NCBI GenBank assembly: GCA_002329575.1
Contig: DCTK01000039.1
Location: 6,916-14,614, forward strand
Direction of reading: 5' to 3'
Length of the DNA stretch: 7,699 nt
Source: Sutterella sp. UBA1442
GTDB lineage: Bacteria; Pseudomonadota; Gammaproteobacteria; Burkholderiales; Burkholderiaceae_F
Shown piece after piece: positions 1 to 7,387 of this stretch; the stretch's first letter is position 1; every line of letters starts with the position of its first letter. A program made the translations under genes and the position numbers. The notes beneath the pieces were generated by a model. The model was not told the DNA's origin and made no database searches. It saw nothing but the letters and a program-made list of their open reading frames with translations.

Positions 1-311
1 GCAATTTCAGTCATGCGAGCGACCTCTTCACCGACGCCGTATTGAGCAGCGATGTCGTCGATACATTCAAGCTCAATCAAAGTGCTGTCCATATCCAAGG
101 CTAATAAACCGAAAGATTTAATGGAGAGGTCATCGGCGACAGTGTTGACTTCAAAATTGCTCTGTGTAGCTTTTTCCATGAATTCGGAAACGGCTTTATC
201 TTCAAGATTGACATGACGAACGCGAATCGCATTGTCTTTTACCCAGACGTTACAGAAGTGGATGCCTTCAAGCAGTTGCTCACAACCTTGACCTTCAATG
301 ATGATATCCAT
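1..311 (-). CDS. serB: Phosphoserine phosphatase SerB, N-terminal part (cut by window edge)
   Basis: This gene reads leftward from an ATG at 311-309 and runs off the window after 103 codons, so the C-terminal half is not seen. SerB is a cytoplasmic HAD-superfamily enzyme that hydrolyses O-phosphoserine to serine, the last step of serine synthesis from 3-phosphoglycerate. The visible product has about 65 residues of poorly conserved N-terminal region, then the HAD motif I sequence LALDMDSTLIELECIDDIA at residues 70-88. D73 would be the phosphorylated nucleophile and D75 the general acid/base; E82 and the ECID block are typical of SerB, as is the following MTE at 100-102. A purine-rich Shine-Dalgarno stretch (AAAGGAAGA) lies about 10 nt before the ATG. 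The start is 45 nt after the stop of the phosphodiesterase gene on the same strand with no clear terminator between, so read-through is possible. Identification is from the motif and is strong; only the length and C-terminus are unknown. Confidence 0.9.
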   Translation of the reverse strand, partial: MDIIIEGQGCEQLLEGIHFCNVWVKDNAIRVRHVNLEDKAVSEFMEKATQSNFEVNTVADDLSIKSFGLLALDMDSTLIELECIDDIAAQYGVGEEVARMTEI

Positions 312-356
312 GATTTCTTTTCTTCCTTTGTCAAAAAAATAATTCGTAATCGGGTA

Positions 357-1847
357 TCAGACCTTACGGGCGCCTTCACGGACATAGATGTGTCCATGAT
401 AGTGTACGCGCTTGAGGTACTGCACAAAAGAGCCGTGAGTCAGTTGCAGGTACTCATGATCGGTTTCAGAGACCGGCTCATTTTTGATCGCTTCCGTAAG
501 GATTCGGGCAGTGGGTACCGGTTGCAGAGTATTTTCGTCGTCTAATAAGCCCAAAATTGTCATTACGGTTGTGGCAAAGTCATCGTGACCTGCAGGCTGC
601 TCGTGGATTTTTTCGTCGGCATTGAATTGATCACCGGCTATGGCTAGTACGCTCTTGATAGCTTGTGGCAAAAGTCCGCCATGATTGCTGCAACCGATGT
701 CAATAGATTTTTCCATCGTGATGGTTCCCGTGATTGGGTCATCGCGATAGATGACGCGAAGATCAGGTCCTCGCTCATTATCGGAAAATACAAGTGCTTC
801 GGAGAAAGTGCCCTCTACCAAGCCTTCAACAGCATCTGTCGAAGGTTGAGAAAAGATCATTCCACAATCGGGAGACGCCATCAAAATGTCTCGAACATCG
901 GCTAATTTTTCGGCTGTAGGATCTTTAAACCAAAGTCCACAAGCGTAATCACCCACCATGACAATGTCGTAGTTGTCAGGCGCCTTGCCCTCAGAGAAGT
1001 CTTTACCCCTAACAACGTTGTAGCCTTTTTCGCGCAAAAGAGCAGAAAGGTCGGCATGGCCAGAGACCTCTCCGTGACCGTGGTCGGACATGGTGACAAG
1101 TTGCACGCCGCTATTCTTACCTTCACGCTCCCACCAGTCATAGATTCGAGCAAAAGTAGCGTCTGCAACCTTGCGTGCTGCGATCGTTTTTTCATCATTG
1201 ATACCGAATTCGTCGCAAGAATGATCAGGCTCGCCGATCCAAAGGACAGTCACATCGGCCAATCCTCGGGGTAATTCATATTCAAAGAAAATGTCGGCCA
1301 CCATTTCCGTTCCCACAAAATCAGGAAACGACAGGGGATTACCGCCTCCCCACTTGGCTTGAAGAGCTTCTCGCTCGCAGGCCGGAATGGCCAACGAAAG
1401 ATCGTGCACGCAACAATTCATGTGACCATCGTAGCGATCGGCGTGAATATGCTGCAGGCGAGTATTTCCAGAGGAGTTCGCACAAATCACGCGCATTGTT
1501 TTACCGGCGGCACCTAAGCGATCGCCTAAACTTGGGACGCTTACAACGCCGTTTAAGGCACTTTCGTGAGCCATGATGGAGTCGACTCTATTGCCTCGGA
1601 ATACAGCCTTGTCGGGGTCTATGCGTCGATCGAAATAGGCATTGGCAATGATGCCGTGTTGCCCCGGTTTGAATCCCGAGAAGATGCTCGGGTGGTTGAC
1701 GTAAGTTTCTGTCGGAAAGCTCGCTAAATATTGGGTCCAGCGATGAGATTGATTTAAAAATTTCGCCAAAACAGGCATGTCGTTTTCGATGGAATCGGGT
1801 CTGAGACCGTCAAAACCGACGATGACAAAACGGGTTTGTTTTTGCAT
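357..1847 (-). CDS. Cytoplasmic alkaline-phosphatase-superfamily phosphodiesterase (nucleotide pyrophosphatase-like)
   Basis: The 496-residue product resembles type I phosphodiesterase/nucleotide pyrophosphatases, two-metal enzymes that use a threonine nucleophile to cleave phosphodiester or related bonds. Visible landmarks: GFDGLRPD at 11-18 with D13 as a metal ligand; FPTETYVNHPS at 44-54 with T48 as the likely nucleophile plus N51 and H52; GEPDHSCDEFG at 205-215 with D208; SDHGHG at 254-259 with D255 and H256; SNHGG at 387-391 with H389. These match the family metal set except that the usual His four residues after D208 is Asp (D212). The N-terminus goes straight into the first core strand (RFVIVGFDG), and there is no signal peptide or membrane segment, so the enzyme should be cytosolic. 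Its ATG is 4 nt after the stop of the second permease gene, with only a weak Shine-Dalgarno (GAGAT), suggesting coupled translation. The context implies action on the imported compound. Alternatives within the superfamily, such as a phosphonoacetate-hydrolase-like or phosphomonoesterase activity, cannot be excluded. Confidence 0.85.
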   Translation of the reverse strand: MQKQTRFVIVGFDGLRPDSIENDMPVLAKFLNQSHRWTQYLASFPTETYVNHPSIFSGFKPGQHGIIANAYFDRRIDPDKAVFRGNRVDSIMAHESALNGVVSVPSLGDRLGAAGKTMRVICANSSGNTRLQHIHADRYDGHMNCCVHDLSLAIPACEREALQAKWGGGNPLSFPDFVGTEMVADIFFEYELPRGLADVTVLWIGEPDHSCDEFGINDEKTIAARKVADATFARIYDWWEREGKNSGVQLVTMSDHGHGEVSGHADLSALLREKGYNVVRGKDFSEGKAPDNYDIVMVGDYACGLWFKDPTAEKLADVRDILMASPDCGMIFSQPSTDAVEGLVEGTFSEALVFSDNERGPDLRVIYRDDPITGTITMEKSIDIGCSNHGGLLPQAIKSVLAIAGDQFNADEKIHEQPAGHDDFATTVMTILGLLDDENTLQPVPTARILTEAIKNEPVSETDHEYLQLTHGSFVQYLKRVHYHGHIYVREGARKV

Positions 1848-1851
1848 GTTG

Positions 1852-2691
1852 TTATCTCGCTTGCGGTTCTAATTTTTGTTGAACATAGTCACCTAAAATC
1901 GACATCGATAACGTCGACATGACGATAACGACTCCGGGAATCACAGCAATCCACCAGGCCGTTGTCAGGTAGTCACGACCGAAACCCAACATGGTTCCTA
2001 AGGAGCTCATCGGCGGCTGAACACCGACACCTAAAAACGACAGAGATGTTTCCAAGAGGATCATGCCGGGGAAGTTGAGCGTCATGTTGACGACCAACGC
2101 CGAGGCAATGTTGGGGAGAATGTGTTTGATCGCAATGCGCCAAGTCGGAATTCCTAAACCTTCCAGAGCATTGGCATAACCTTCGGTGTAGGCCGAGCGG
2201 GCTAAATTTCTTGTTAACCGTGCATAGCGGTCCCAACCGTAGACAGCCATGATCACAACGATTACGGTGACGTTTGTGCCTAAGAAGGCCAAAATCGTCA
2301 ATGCCAAAATGATAAAGGGCAGTGAGGCGGTAAAGTCTACGGCAGCGTTTAAGACATCATCGACCAAGCCGCCGAAGCGAGCCGCTAAGAAGCCTAAAGC
2401 GGTCCCGATGATGGCGCCTAAAATAGTGCCCGCAATGGCTAACAAGAACGATAAACGCAACGAGTACACCAATCGTGAAAAGACATCACGTCCTAATTCA
2501 TCAGTGCCGAAAATGTGCGTCAAGCTTGTAAAGGGCATCAGTAGTCTGGCACCCAGGTCCATCTGTTCGATGTCATAGGGAGCAATCCAGGGCGCAAGCA
2601 AGCCGCAGAAGAAAAACACGAAGAGACAGACGGCGCTGCAGATGACCAACAATTCTGAACTCTTCTTTGTGACATTGGAGTATTGAGCCAT
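1852..2691 (-). CDS. Peptide-type ABC transporter permease, DppC/OppC-like
   Basis: This 279-residue inner-membrane protein is the second of two permeases forming the translocation path of a cluster-C importer. The N-terminal segment at about 13-36 is a transmembrane helix. It is followed by the periplasmic signature FGTDELGRDVFSRLVYSLR at 61-79, which is diagnostic for DppC/OppC permeases. Further hydrophobic segments lie near 81-104, 122-152, 197-222 and 246-267. The cytoplasmic EAA loop that docks on the ATPase is at about 170-194 (ANALEGLGIPTWRIAIKHIL, ending LPN). It departs slightly from the common EAAxxLG form, with NALEGLG in place of EAARALG. SFLGVGVQPP at 218-227 is another family hallmark. 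Length is normal for the family. The ATG is 14 nt after the stop of the first permease gene, with a weak purine-rich Shine-Dalgarno (AGAG). Substrate class cannot be told from permease sequence. Confidence 0.93.
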   Translation of the reverse strand: MAQYSNVTKKSSELLVICSAVCLFVFFFCGLLAPWIAPYDIEQMDLGARLLMPFTSLTHIFGTDELGRDVFSRLVYSLRLSFLLAIAGTILGAIIGTALGFLAARFGGLVDDVLNAAVDFTASLPFIILALTILAFLGTNVTVIVVIMAVYGWDRYARLTRNLARSAYTEGYANALEGLGIPTWRIAIKHILPNIASALVVNMTLNFPGMILLETSLSFLGVGVQPPMSSLGTMLGFGRDYLTTAWWIAVIPGVVIVMSTLSMSILGDYVQQKLEPQAR

Positions 2692-2705
2692 TTGAATCTC
2701 TCGGG

Positions 2706-3629
2706 TTAGTTATTGCTCTTTCGCAGACGGGGATTGACGACCAGTGCGAGCAGATCCATTGCTAAGTTGGCAATGATGAGTGAGGCACCGGTTGCCAGAA
2801 CGATCAGTTGCACGACAGGAATGTCACGGTTGGCGACCGATTGCACGAGAAGCTTGCCAACGCCCGGCCACGAGAACACGTTTTCCGTAATCACGGCACC
2901 GGCAACTAGCGTGCCTAAGAAAAAGCCCATGATTGTCAAAATCGATAGCATGGCGTTGGGTAAAGCGTGTAGCCAAATAATGCGACGCTTGGGAAGCCCA
3001 CGCATTTGAGCGGCTTTAACGCAAGGCATGCGTAACGCATCGATCATGGCACTGCGTGCATAGCGTGAGAAGATCGCCGCTTCCGAAGTTGCCATTGTGA
3101 TGATCGGCATGATGTAGTGCCAAATGGTCGTATTTCCATAAGAGGGAAGCCAACCGAGCCAGATCGAGAAGATCAAAAGAAGCAAAACGCCCATGAAGAA
3201 GTTGGGAACGGCGTAGCCGAAAACAGAGATGAACATCATGCCGCGGTCAATCGCAGTGTTGCGATTTAAGGCGGCAATGACGCCTGCAGGAATGCCGATT
3301 AACAGTGTGACGATTGCCGTCGGGATCATCAAGTCAAGCGTGGGCCAAAAAGCGTTTAGAAAAACGTCTTTGACAGGAAGCCCCGTCAGGTAGCTTCGTC
3401 CCATATCCAGTGTGAGGAACTTTTGCAGATAAATGACGAATTGTTCCCAAAGCGGTTTATCCAAACCCCACTGAGCACGGAATGCTGCCAAGGCCGTAGC
3501 ATCGGCGCCGTCACCCAACATGATGCGCGCGGGGTCTCCCGTTAAATGTAGTGCAAAAAAGACGACTGCCGTGAGCAGGAAAAGTGTCACGAGCGAGCGT
3601 AAAACAATACGTAAAACCAACGCAACCAT
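2706..3629 (-). CDS. Peptide-type ABC transporter permease, DppB/OppB-like
   Basis: This 307-residue inner-membrane protein pairs with the downstream DppC-like permease. It shows the usual DppB order: an N-terminal transmembrane helix (about 7-29); a periplasmic stretch containing GDPARIMLGD (31-40) and WGLDKPLWEQF (54-64); DMGRSY (75-80); a cluster of helices (about 99-121, 130-160 and 226-247); and a C-terminal helix near 270-298. The EAA loop sits at about 203-225 (CVKAAQMRGLPKRRIIWLHA, ending LPN) and contains the invariant G211. ENVFSWPGVGKLL (249-261) is a strong DppB/OppB signature. Translation starts at an ATG only 2 nt after the stop of the ATPase gene, with a good Shine-Dalgarno AAGGAG at 3640-3645 lying inside the end of that gene, so the two are cotranscribed. 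Length and motifs are complete and nothing is broken. Confidence 0.94.
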   Translation of the reverse strand: MVALVLRIVLRSLVTLFLLTAVVFFALHLTGDPARIMLGDGADATALAAFRAQWGLDKPLWEQFVIYLQKFLTLDMGRSYLTGLPVKDVFLNAFWPTLDLMIPTAIVTLLIGIPAGVIAALNRNTAIDRGMMFISVFGYAVPNFFMGVLLLLIFSIWLGWLPSYGNTTIWHYIMPIITMATSEAAIFSRYARSAMIDALRMPCVKAAQMRGLPKRRIIWLHALPNAMLSILTIMGFFLGTLVAGAVITENVFSWPGVGKLLVQSVANRDIPVVQLIVLATGASLIIANLAMDLLALVVNPRLRKSNN

Positions 3630-3631
3630 GA

Positions 3632-5698
3632 CTAGTTATCTCCTTGGCGGGCCGAGAGTTTTTCAAAGGCTTCTTTCTCGAAACAGGCGCAGGCGTGACC
3701 TTTGTCATCTTTGATGAGTTCCGGCACTTCGAGCTTGCAACGAGAGGTGGCCACCGGACACCGATTGGCAAAGACGCATCCTTTGGGGCGGTCAATGGGA
3801 CTGGGCATACTGCCTTTCGGATAAAACTTCACGATAGAAGCATCAGCTCCCGGGGTACTAGCCATCAAAAGCTTCGTATAAGGGTGTTTCGGAGACTTGA
3901 AAATGTCGTCCACATTGCCCATTTCCACCATGCGACCCAAATACATCACAATTACGCGGTCGCAGATGTAGCGCACGACGTTTAAGTTGTGCGAGACAAA
4001 GAGCATCGACATGTGGCTGGCGTTTCTGAGGTTATAGAGCAGTTCAAGCACTTGTGCTTGAATGGAGACATCCAAGCTTGCAACGGGCTCGTCACAGACG
4101 AGCAATGCCGGGTTTAGTGCGACGGCACGCGCAATGGCTGCACGTTGCAATTGGCCGCCTGACATAACAATGGGAAGCTTATTCATATGATGCTCCGGCA
4201 TCCCGACAGCTTTTAAAACATCTTTTGCCGTTTTAACGGCATCGGAATGCGTCATGTGGCGGTGCACCATCAAAGGTTCGGCCACCTGTTCAATGACAGG
4301 CATACGAGCATCAAAGCATCCGTAAGGATCTTGATAAATCATTTGCATGGAGGCGCGTTGAGTGCGCCAAGCTTCCGTACGCGGTTCAGGGATTTCTTGA
4401 TCCTTAAATCGAACAAGACCCTCGGTGGGTTTTTGATGACCGAGCAGAAGTTTCGCTAATGTGGATTTGCCGCAGCCGGACTCACCCACGAGGCCCAAAA
4501 TTTCCCCGGCATCGATTTGCACTTCAATATCTTGAAGTACATCCCAAGGCTTTTTGCGGCCGAGAAGACCCGAACGAGTGTAGTAGCAATGACGCTTGAT
4601 ATGTGCGTCCACTAGAGTCGGGAAGTCTGTTTGAGCCTTTTCAACAACAGAATCAAAGGCAGTTGAAGCAATCGATGTTTTGACTTGCTCTTCAGGGGCG
4701 ATTTCGTGGGCTAATCGACAGCGTGCAAACCAACCGAAGTTGGAATCAACGGGGCTTAACGGATCCAATGTCGAGCGGCAACGTTGCGTGACGCGATGGC
4801 ATCGACTGGCAAAGGGGCAGCCGGCGCCGAGTTTGTCCGGCGGGGGAATTTCACCCGGGATGGGTTTGAGAGTCCCTTTGACGCTACTCATGTCGGGCAT
4901 GGCATCCAAAAGGCCTTCGGTGTAGGGGTGTGCGGGATTGGGAAGGACTTTTTCCACCGGTCCTTCTTCGAGCAAATAACCGGCGTACATGACAGAGACT
5001 TTATCGGCCACGTCATGAGCCAAATGCAGGTCATGCGTGACGAGCAACATCGACATGCCCAAATCTTTGATGGTTTGACGCAATTCTTGTAAAAGTTCTC
5101 GTTGCACGACGACGTCCAAAGCCGTTGTCGGTTCGTCTGCAAGTAAGAGTTTCGGCGCACCGACCAATGCAAGGGCAATCATGATGCGTTGACGTATCCC
5201 GCCGGAGAGTTGGTGGGCGTAGGAATCCATGCGTTTTTCAGGAGCCGTAATTCCAACCGTTTTGAGTAAGTCGAGTGCAATATCGTGCAGGTCGTGTTTT
5301 TTGGAGGCTAGCACCGCGGCCGGCGATTGATTGCGATAAAGCGGATGGCGACATGCGATCGTTTCCATGAGTTGGTAGCCAATCGTACGCATGGGATTTA
5401 AAGCACTCATGGCATCTTGCACGACCATGGCAATTTCCGCGCCGCGCAAGCGGCGATATTCTGACGCCGACAGTGTCAATAATTCTCGGTTGCCGAAGCG
5501 AATGGAGCCGTTGATGCGGCAGTTGTGCCCGGCCAGGCCCAAAATCGAACGAGCCAGTACGCTTTTACCGGAGCCGGATTCGCCGATCAATGCATGGATG
5601 ACACCACTACCGATATCCAGGTCTATGCCGTGGAGAACTTCGACAGAACCGAAACTGACGTGTAAGTCTCGGATGCTGATTAGGGGTTCTTTTTGCAT
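3632..5698 (-). CDS. Fused double ABC transporter ATPase (DppD-DppF in one chain)
   Basis: One chain carries both nucleotide-binding domains that drive the importer. Numbering starts at a possible upstream TTG (5710-5708), which gives 692 residues. I prefer the ATG at 5698-5696 (residue 5, product 688 aa), since the domain begins directly after it. First domain: Walker A GESGSGKS 43-50, Q-loop Q98, signature LSGGIRQR 168-175, Walker B LLLADEP 188-194, D-loop ALD, H-loop H226. Second domain: Walker A GESGCGKS 409-416, Q460, signature MSGGQLQR 516-523, Walker B LLVCDEP 536-542, H574. Both sites look catalytically complete. Each half ends in the oligopeptide-type tail: HPYTEGLL at 261-268 then cysteines 298, 304, 311 and 331; HPYTKLL at 609-615 then cysteines 645, 651, 658 and 674/676. 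No good Shine-Dalgarno precedes either start, and the gene sits just behind a terminator, so expression is probably lower than that of the binding protein. Separate DppD and DppF genes are the commoner arrangement, but fusions are well known. Confidence 0.93.
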   Translation of the reverse strand: MQKEPLISIRDLHVSFGSVEVLHGIDLDIGSGVIHALIGESGSGKSVLARSILGLAGHNCRINGSIRFGNRELLTLSASEYRRLRGAEIAMVVQDAMSALNPMRTIGYQLMETIACRHPLYRNQSPAAVLASKKHDLHDIALDLLKTVGITAPEKRMDSYAHQLSGGIRQRIMIALALVGAPKLLLADEPTTALDVVVQRELLQELRQTIKDLGMSMLLVTHDLHLAHDVADKVSVMYAGYLLEEGPVEKVLPNPAHPYTEGLLDAMPDMSSVKGTLKPIPGEIPPPDKLGAGCPFASRCHRVTQRCRSTLDPLSPVDSNFGWFARCRLAHEIAPEEQVKTSIASTAFDSVVEKAQTDFPTLVDAHIKRHCYYTRSGLLGRKKPWDVLQDIEVQIDAGEILGLVGESGCGKSTLAKLLLGHQKPTEGLVRFKDQEIPEPRTEAWRTQRASMQMIYQDPYGCFDARMPVIEQVAEPLMVHRHMTHSDAVKTAKDVLKAVGMPEHHMNKLPIVMSGGQLQRAAIARAVALNPALLVCDEPVASLDVSIQAQVLELLYNLRNASHMSMLFVSHNLNVVRYICDRVIVMYLGRMVEMGNVDDIFKSPKHPYTKLLMASTPGADASIVKFYPKGSMPSPIDRPKGCVFANRCPVATSRCKLEVPELIKDDKGHACACFEKEAFEKLSARQGDN

Positions 5699-5719
5699 GA
5701 AAGTCGTCAATAGTTAATT

Positions 5720-5773
5720 AAAAAAGCTCCCGCTTTTTTCGGCTTAGATTTTTCAAGCCTCAGGAGCGGGAGC
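5720..5773 (-). terminator. Rho-independent-type terminator/attenuator behind the binding-protein gene
   Basis: Read on the minus strand, a 9-bp perfect GC-rich stem forms between GCTCCCGCT (5773-5765) and AGCGGGAGC (5734-5726) and is followed at once by six T residues (5725-5720). The 30-nt loop contains a second stem, GGCTT/AAGCC (5759-5755 with 5745-5741), so the whole can fold as a hairpin on a hairpin. It begins 11 nt after the stop codon of the binding-protein gene and lies before the ATPase gene of the same transporter. The likely role is partial termination, giving excess binding protein over the membrane complex. A processing or mRNA-stabilising stem at the 3' end of the first gene is an alternative reading of the same structure. 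Confidence 0.82.
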
Positions 5774-5784
5774 AATCTGAACGA

Positions 5785-7338
5785 TTACTTAAAGGAAAGC
5801 GTTTCTGCCGTGAAGTACAGACGACCTTCCGTGCCTGGTGTCCATTGCAAGGACTTTTGTTTGCCGTAAATCATCGGCAAGGCATAAAGCGGGCAAGCTT
5901 GAGGATCTTCCGCAAATGCGGTCAGCATTTTCATCCAAGCAGCTTTACGCTCAGCGGCATCAACCGACGTTTCAAGAATCTTGCCTTGCTCCGCGAAGGT
6001 CTTGTATTCAGCACTCGTGGTGGCGATAAAGCCCATCGAGTCCCAAGATGTGCCCGGTTTCATGCGGCGCCAGAGTTGGCTGGCAGGATCGGGGAAGTAG
6101 GCCGAGAACGATGCGTTATTGATCATGCGGTCTGCACCGGCGGCTTCCACTTGAGTCCAGTTTTCTTTAACTTGCAACTCAACATTGAGTCCAACGGCCT
6201 TGAGCATCGAAGCGATAGCTTGCGAGACCGTCATTTCCAATGTGTAGTAACCGGCTTGGATGCGCCAGACGATGGGTTCGCCCTTGTAGCCCGAAGCCTT
6301 AATTAATTCACGAGCCTTTTCCGGGTTATAGAGTTTTTGGTTGAGTTCGGGAATATAAAGATCGCCGAACGTCTTCAATTGGAAGCTATCGGCAGTTGTA
6401 GTTTTACCGGCAAAAAGTGCGCTAACCAAGAGCTCACGGTCAATAGCGTGAAGGATGGCCTTACGGATGTTTTTGTTTTGCATCACTTTAGAAGAGACGC
6501 TGTCGAAGACCAAGCCGTAAATGTTGTCGATCGGACCGCCGACGACATCAACCTTGCCGTCAGAAGACAAGGGCTTGATTTGATCGGGCGGCACTTCCGT
6601 GATGAGGTCAAATTCGCCGGAGCGAAGACCGGCAACACGGGCGGACAATTCGGGGACTTCTACAAAACTTAACTTGGCGGCAGGTGCATCACCCTTCCAG
6701 TAGCCGTCAAAGCGAGACAATTCCAAGCGGTTACCGGTCTTGAAGGAGTCGATCTTATAAGGACCGGTTCCGATCGGCTTTTTCACCCAAGTTTCCCAGT
6801 TGCCGGCTTTCTTGAAACTGTCCTCGGAGATAATTTCTGACATGCGAGCCGAGAATCGACGTTCGATCAACGGATCGGCGCTTTTCATCGTCACACGTAC
6901 CGTGTAGTCATCGATCTTCTTAACTTCTTTTAAACCGCCCAAGAATTCCCAAGCAGCGGGGCGTCCCGGAGCCTTTTCACCGGAAAAACGTTCGTGGCCA
7001 AATGAAAAGACTACGTCATCGGCTGTGAAAGCGGTGCCGTCGTGGAATTTGACGCCTTGACGAAGTTTGAATTCAACGGTTTCGGGAGAGATACGTTTCC
7101 AAGATTCTGCCAATCCGGGTTTTAACTCGCCTGTGTGCGTATCGGCGTAAATCAACGTTTCGTAAATAGAGGCGACTACACGGTCGATGGCGTTATTGTT
7201 CACGCCTTGCGGCTCAACGGTCGGAGGCAATTGTTGTACGGCAACCACCATGTGTTCGGCACTGGCCCAAGCACTTTGAGCCATTAAGCCACAGGAGGCC
7301 ATTAAAGAGGCCACAAGAGTTTTACGAAAAGCAGTCAT
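5785..7338 (-). CDS. Periplasmic substrate-binding protein, SBP_bac_5 family (DppA/OppA-like)
   Basis: The 517-residue product is the extracytoplasmic receptor of the importer. It starts with a Sec signal peptide: FRK basic region, hydrophobic stretch about 8-20, and an AxA site at A25-S26-A27 before E28. A Cys at 16 (MASC) is a poor lipobox, so a soluble periplasmic protein is preferred over a lipoprotein. Mature-domain hallmarks of cluster-C binders are LAESWK (76-81), FKLRQGVKFHDG with TADDVVFSF (90-113), PIGTGPYKI (188-196) and IRKAILHAIDRELL (291-304). Length is typical. The ligand cannot be named: the family takes peptides, glutathione, opines, nickel chelates and other molecules. The ATG has a clear Shine-Dalgarno (TGGAG, around 7346-7350) 7 nt upstream. 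It is the first gene of the transporter block and is followed by the terminator, consistent with high expression. Confidence in family is high, in substrate nil. Confidence 0.93.
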   Translation of the reverse strand: MTAFRKTLVASLMASCGLMAQSAWASAEHMVVAVQQLPPTVEPQGVNNNAIDRVVASIYETLIYADTHTGELKPGLAESWKRISPETVEFKLRQGVKFHDGTAFTADDVVFSFGHERFSGEKAPGRPAAWEFLGGLKEVKKIDDYTVRVTMKSADPLIERRFSARMSEIISEDSFKKAGNWETWVKKPIGTGPYKIDSFKTGNRLELSRFDGYWKGDAPAAKLSFVEVPELSARVAGLRSGEFDLITEVPPDQIKPLSSDGKVDVVGGPIDNIYGLVFDSVSSKVMQNKNIRKAILHAIDRELLVSALFAGKTTTADSFQLKTFGDLYIPELNQKLYNPEKARELIKASGYKGEPIVWRIQAGYYTLEMTVSQAIASMLKAVGLNVELQVKENWTQVEAAGADRMINNASFSAYFPDPASQLWRRMKPGTSWDSMGFIATTSAEYKTFAEQGKILETSVDAAERKAAWMKMLTAFAEDPQACPLYALPMIYGKQKSLQWTPGTEGRLYFTAETLSFK

Positions 7339-7360
7339 GAAATTACTCCACTTAAATTAG

Positions 7361-7387
7361 TCGGTCCGAAAACAAAGGGCATCGGAC
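7361..7387 (-). repeat. Leader inverted repeat GTCCGA/TCGGAC with an embedded palindrome
   Basis: Between the binding-protein start codon and the presumed promoter there is a perfect 6-bp inverted repeat (7364-7369 with 7382-7387, 12-nt loop). The proximal arm is also part of a 9-nt perfect palindrome, TCGGTCCGA (7361-7369). It lies just upstream of the Shine-Dalgarno, which it leaves free. It could be an mRNA leader stem or a small operator. No known regulator site was recognised, and short dyads like this also arise by chance. Confidence 0.3.

Noticed and set aside
306..334. Consensus TTGACA (334-329) on the minus strand just before serB
   Set aside because: A -10 box at 17 nt would fall on the start codon (ATGGAT), which is not -10-like. 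The hexamer is a by-product of the T run and the purine-rich ribosome site.
213..545. Plus-strand open frame of 110 codons overlapping serB and the phosphodiesterase gene
   Set aside because: It runs antisense over two well-supported genes; the protein has no recognisable motif and no proper ribosome site. It is a shadow frame.
2249..2578. Plus-strand open frame of 109 codons, rich in Lys, Ala and Pro
   Set aside because: Antisense to the DppC-like permease; the biased composition is the expected mirror of hydrophobic membrane codons.
5845..6306. Plus-strand open frame of 153 codons, the longest antisense frame
   Set aside because: Fully inside the binding-protein gene on the opposite strand, with no domain pattern or ribosome site.
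7323..7338. Possible lipoprotein signal (MASC, Cys16) in the binding protein
   Set aside because: The -3 residue is Met rather than Leu, Val or Ile, and a good signal peptidase I site (ASA) follows at 25-27, so a soluble periplasmic protein is preferred.
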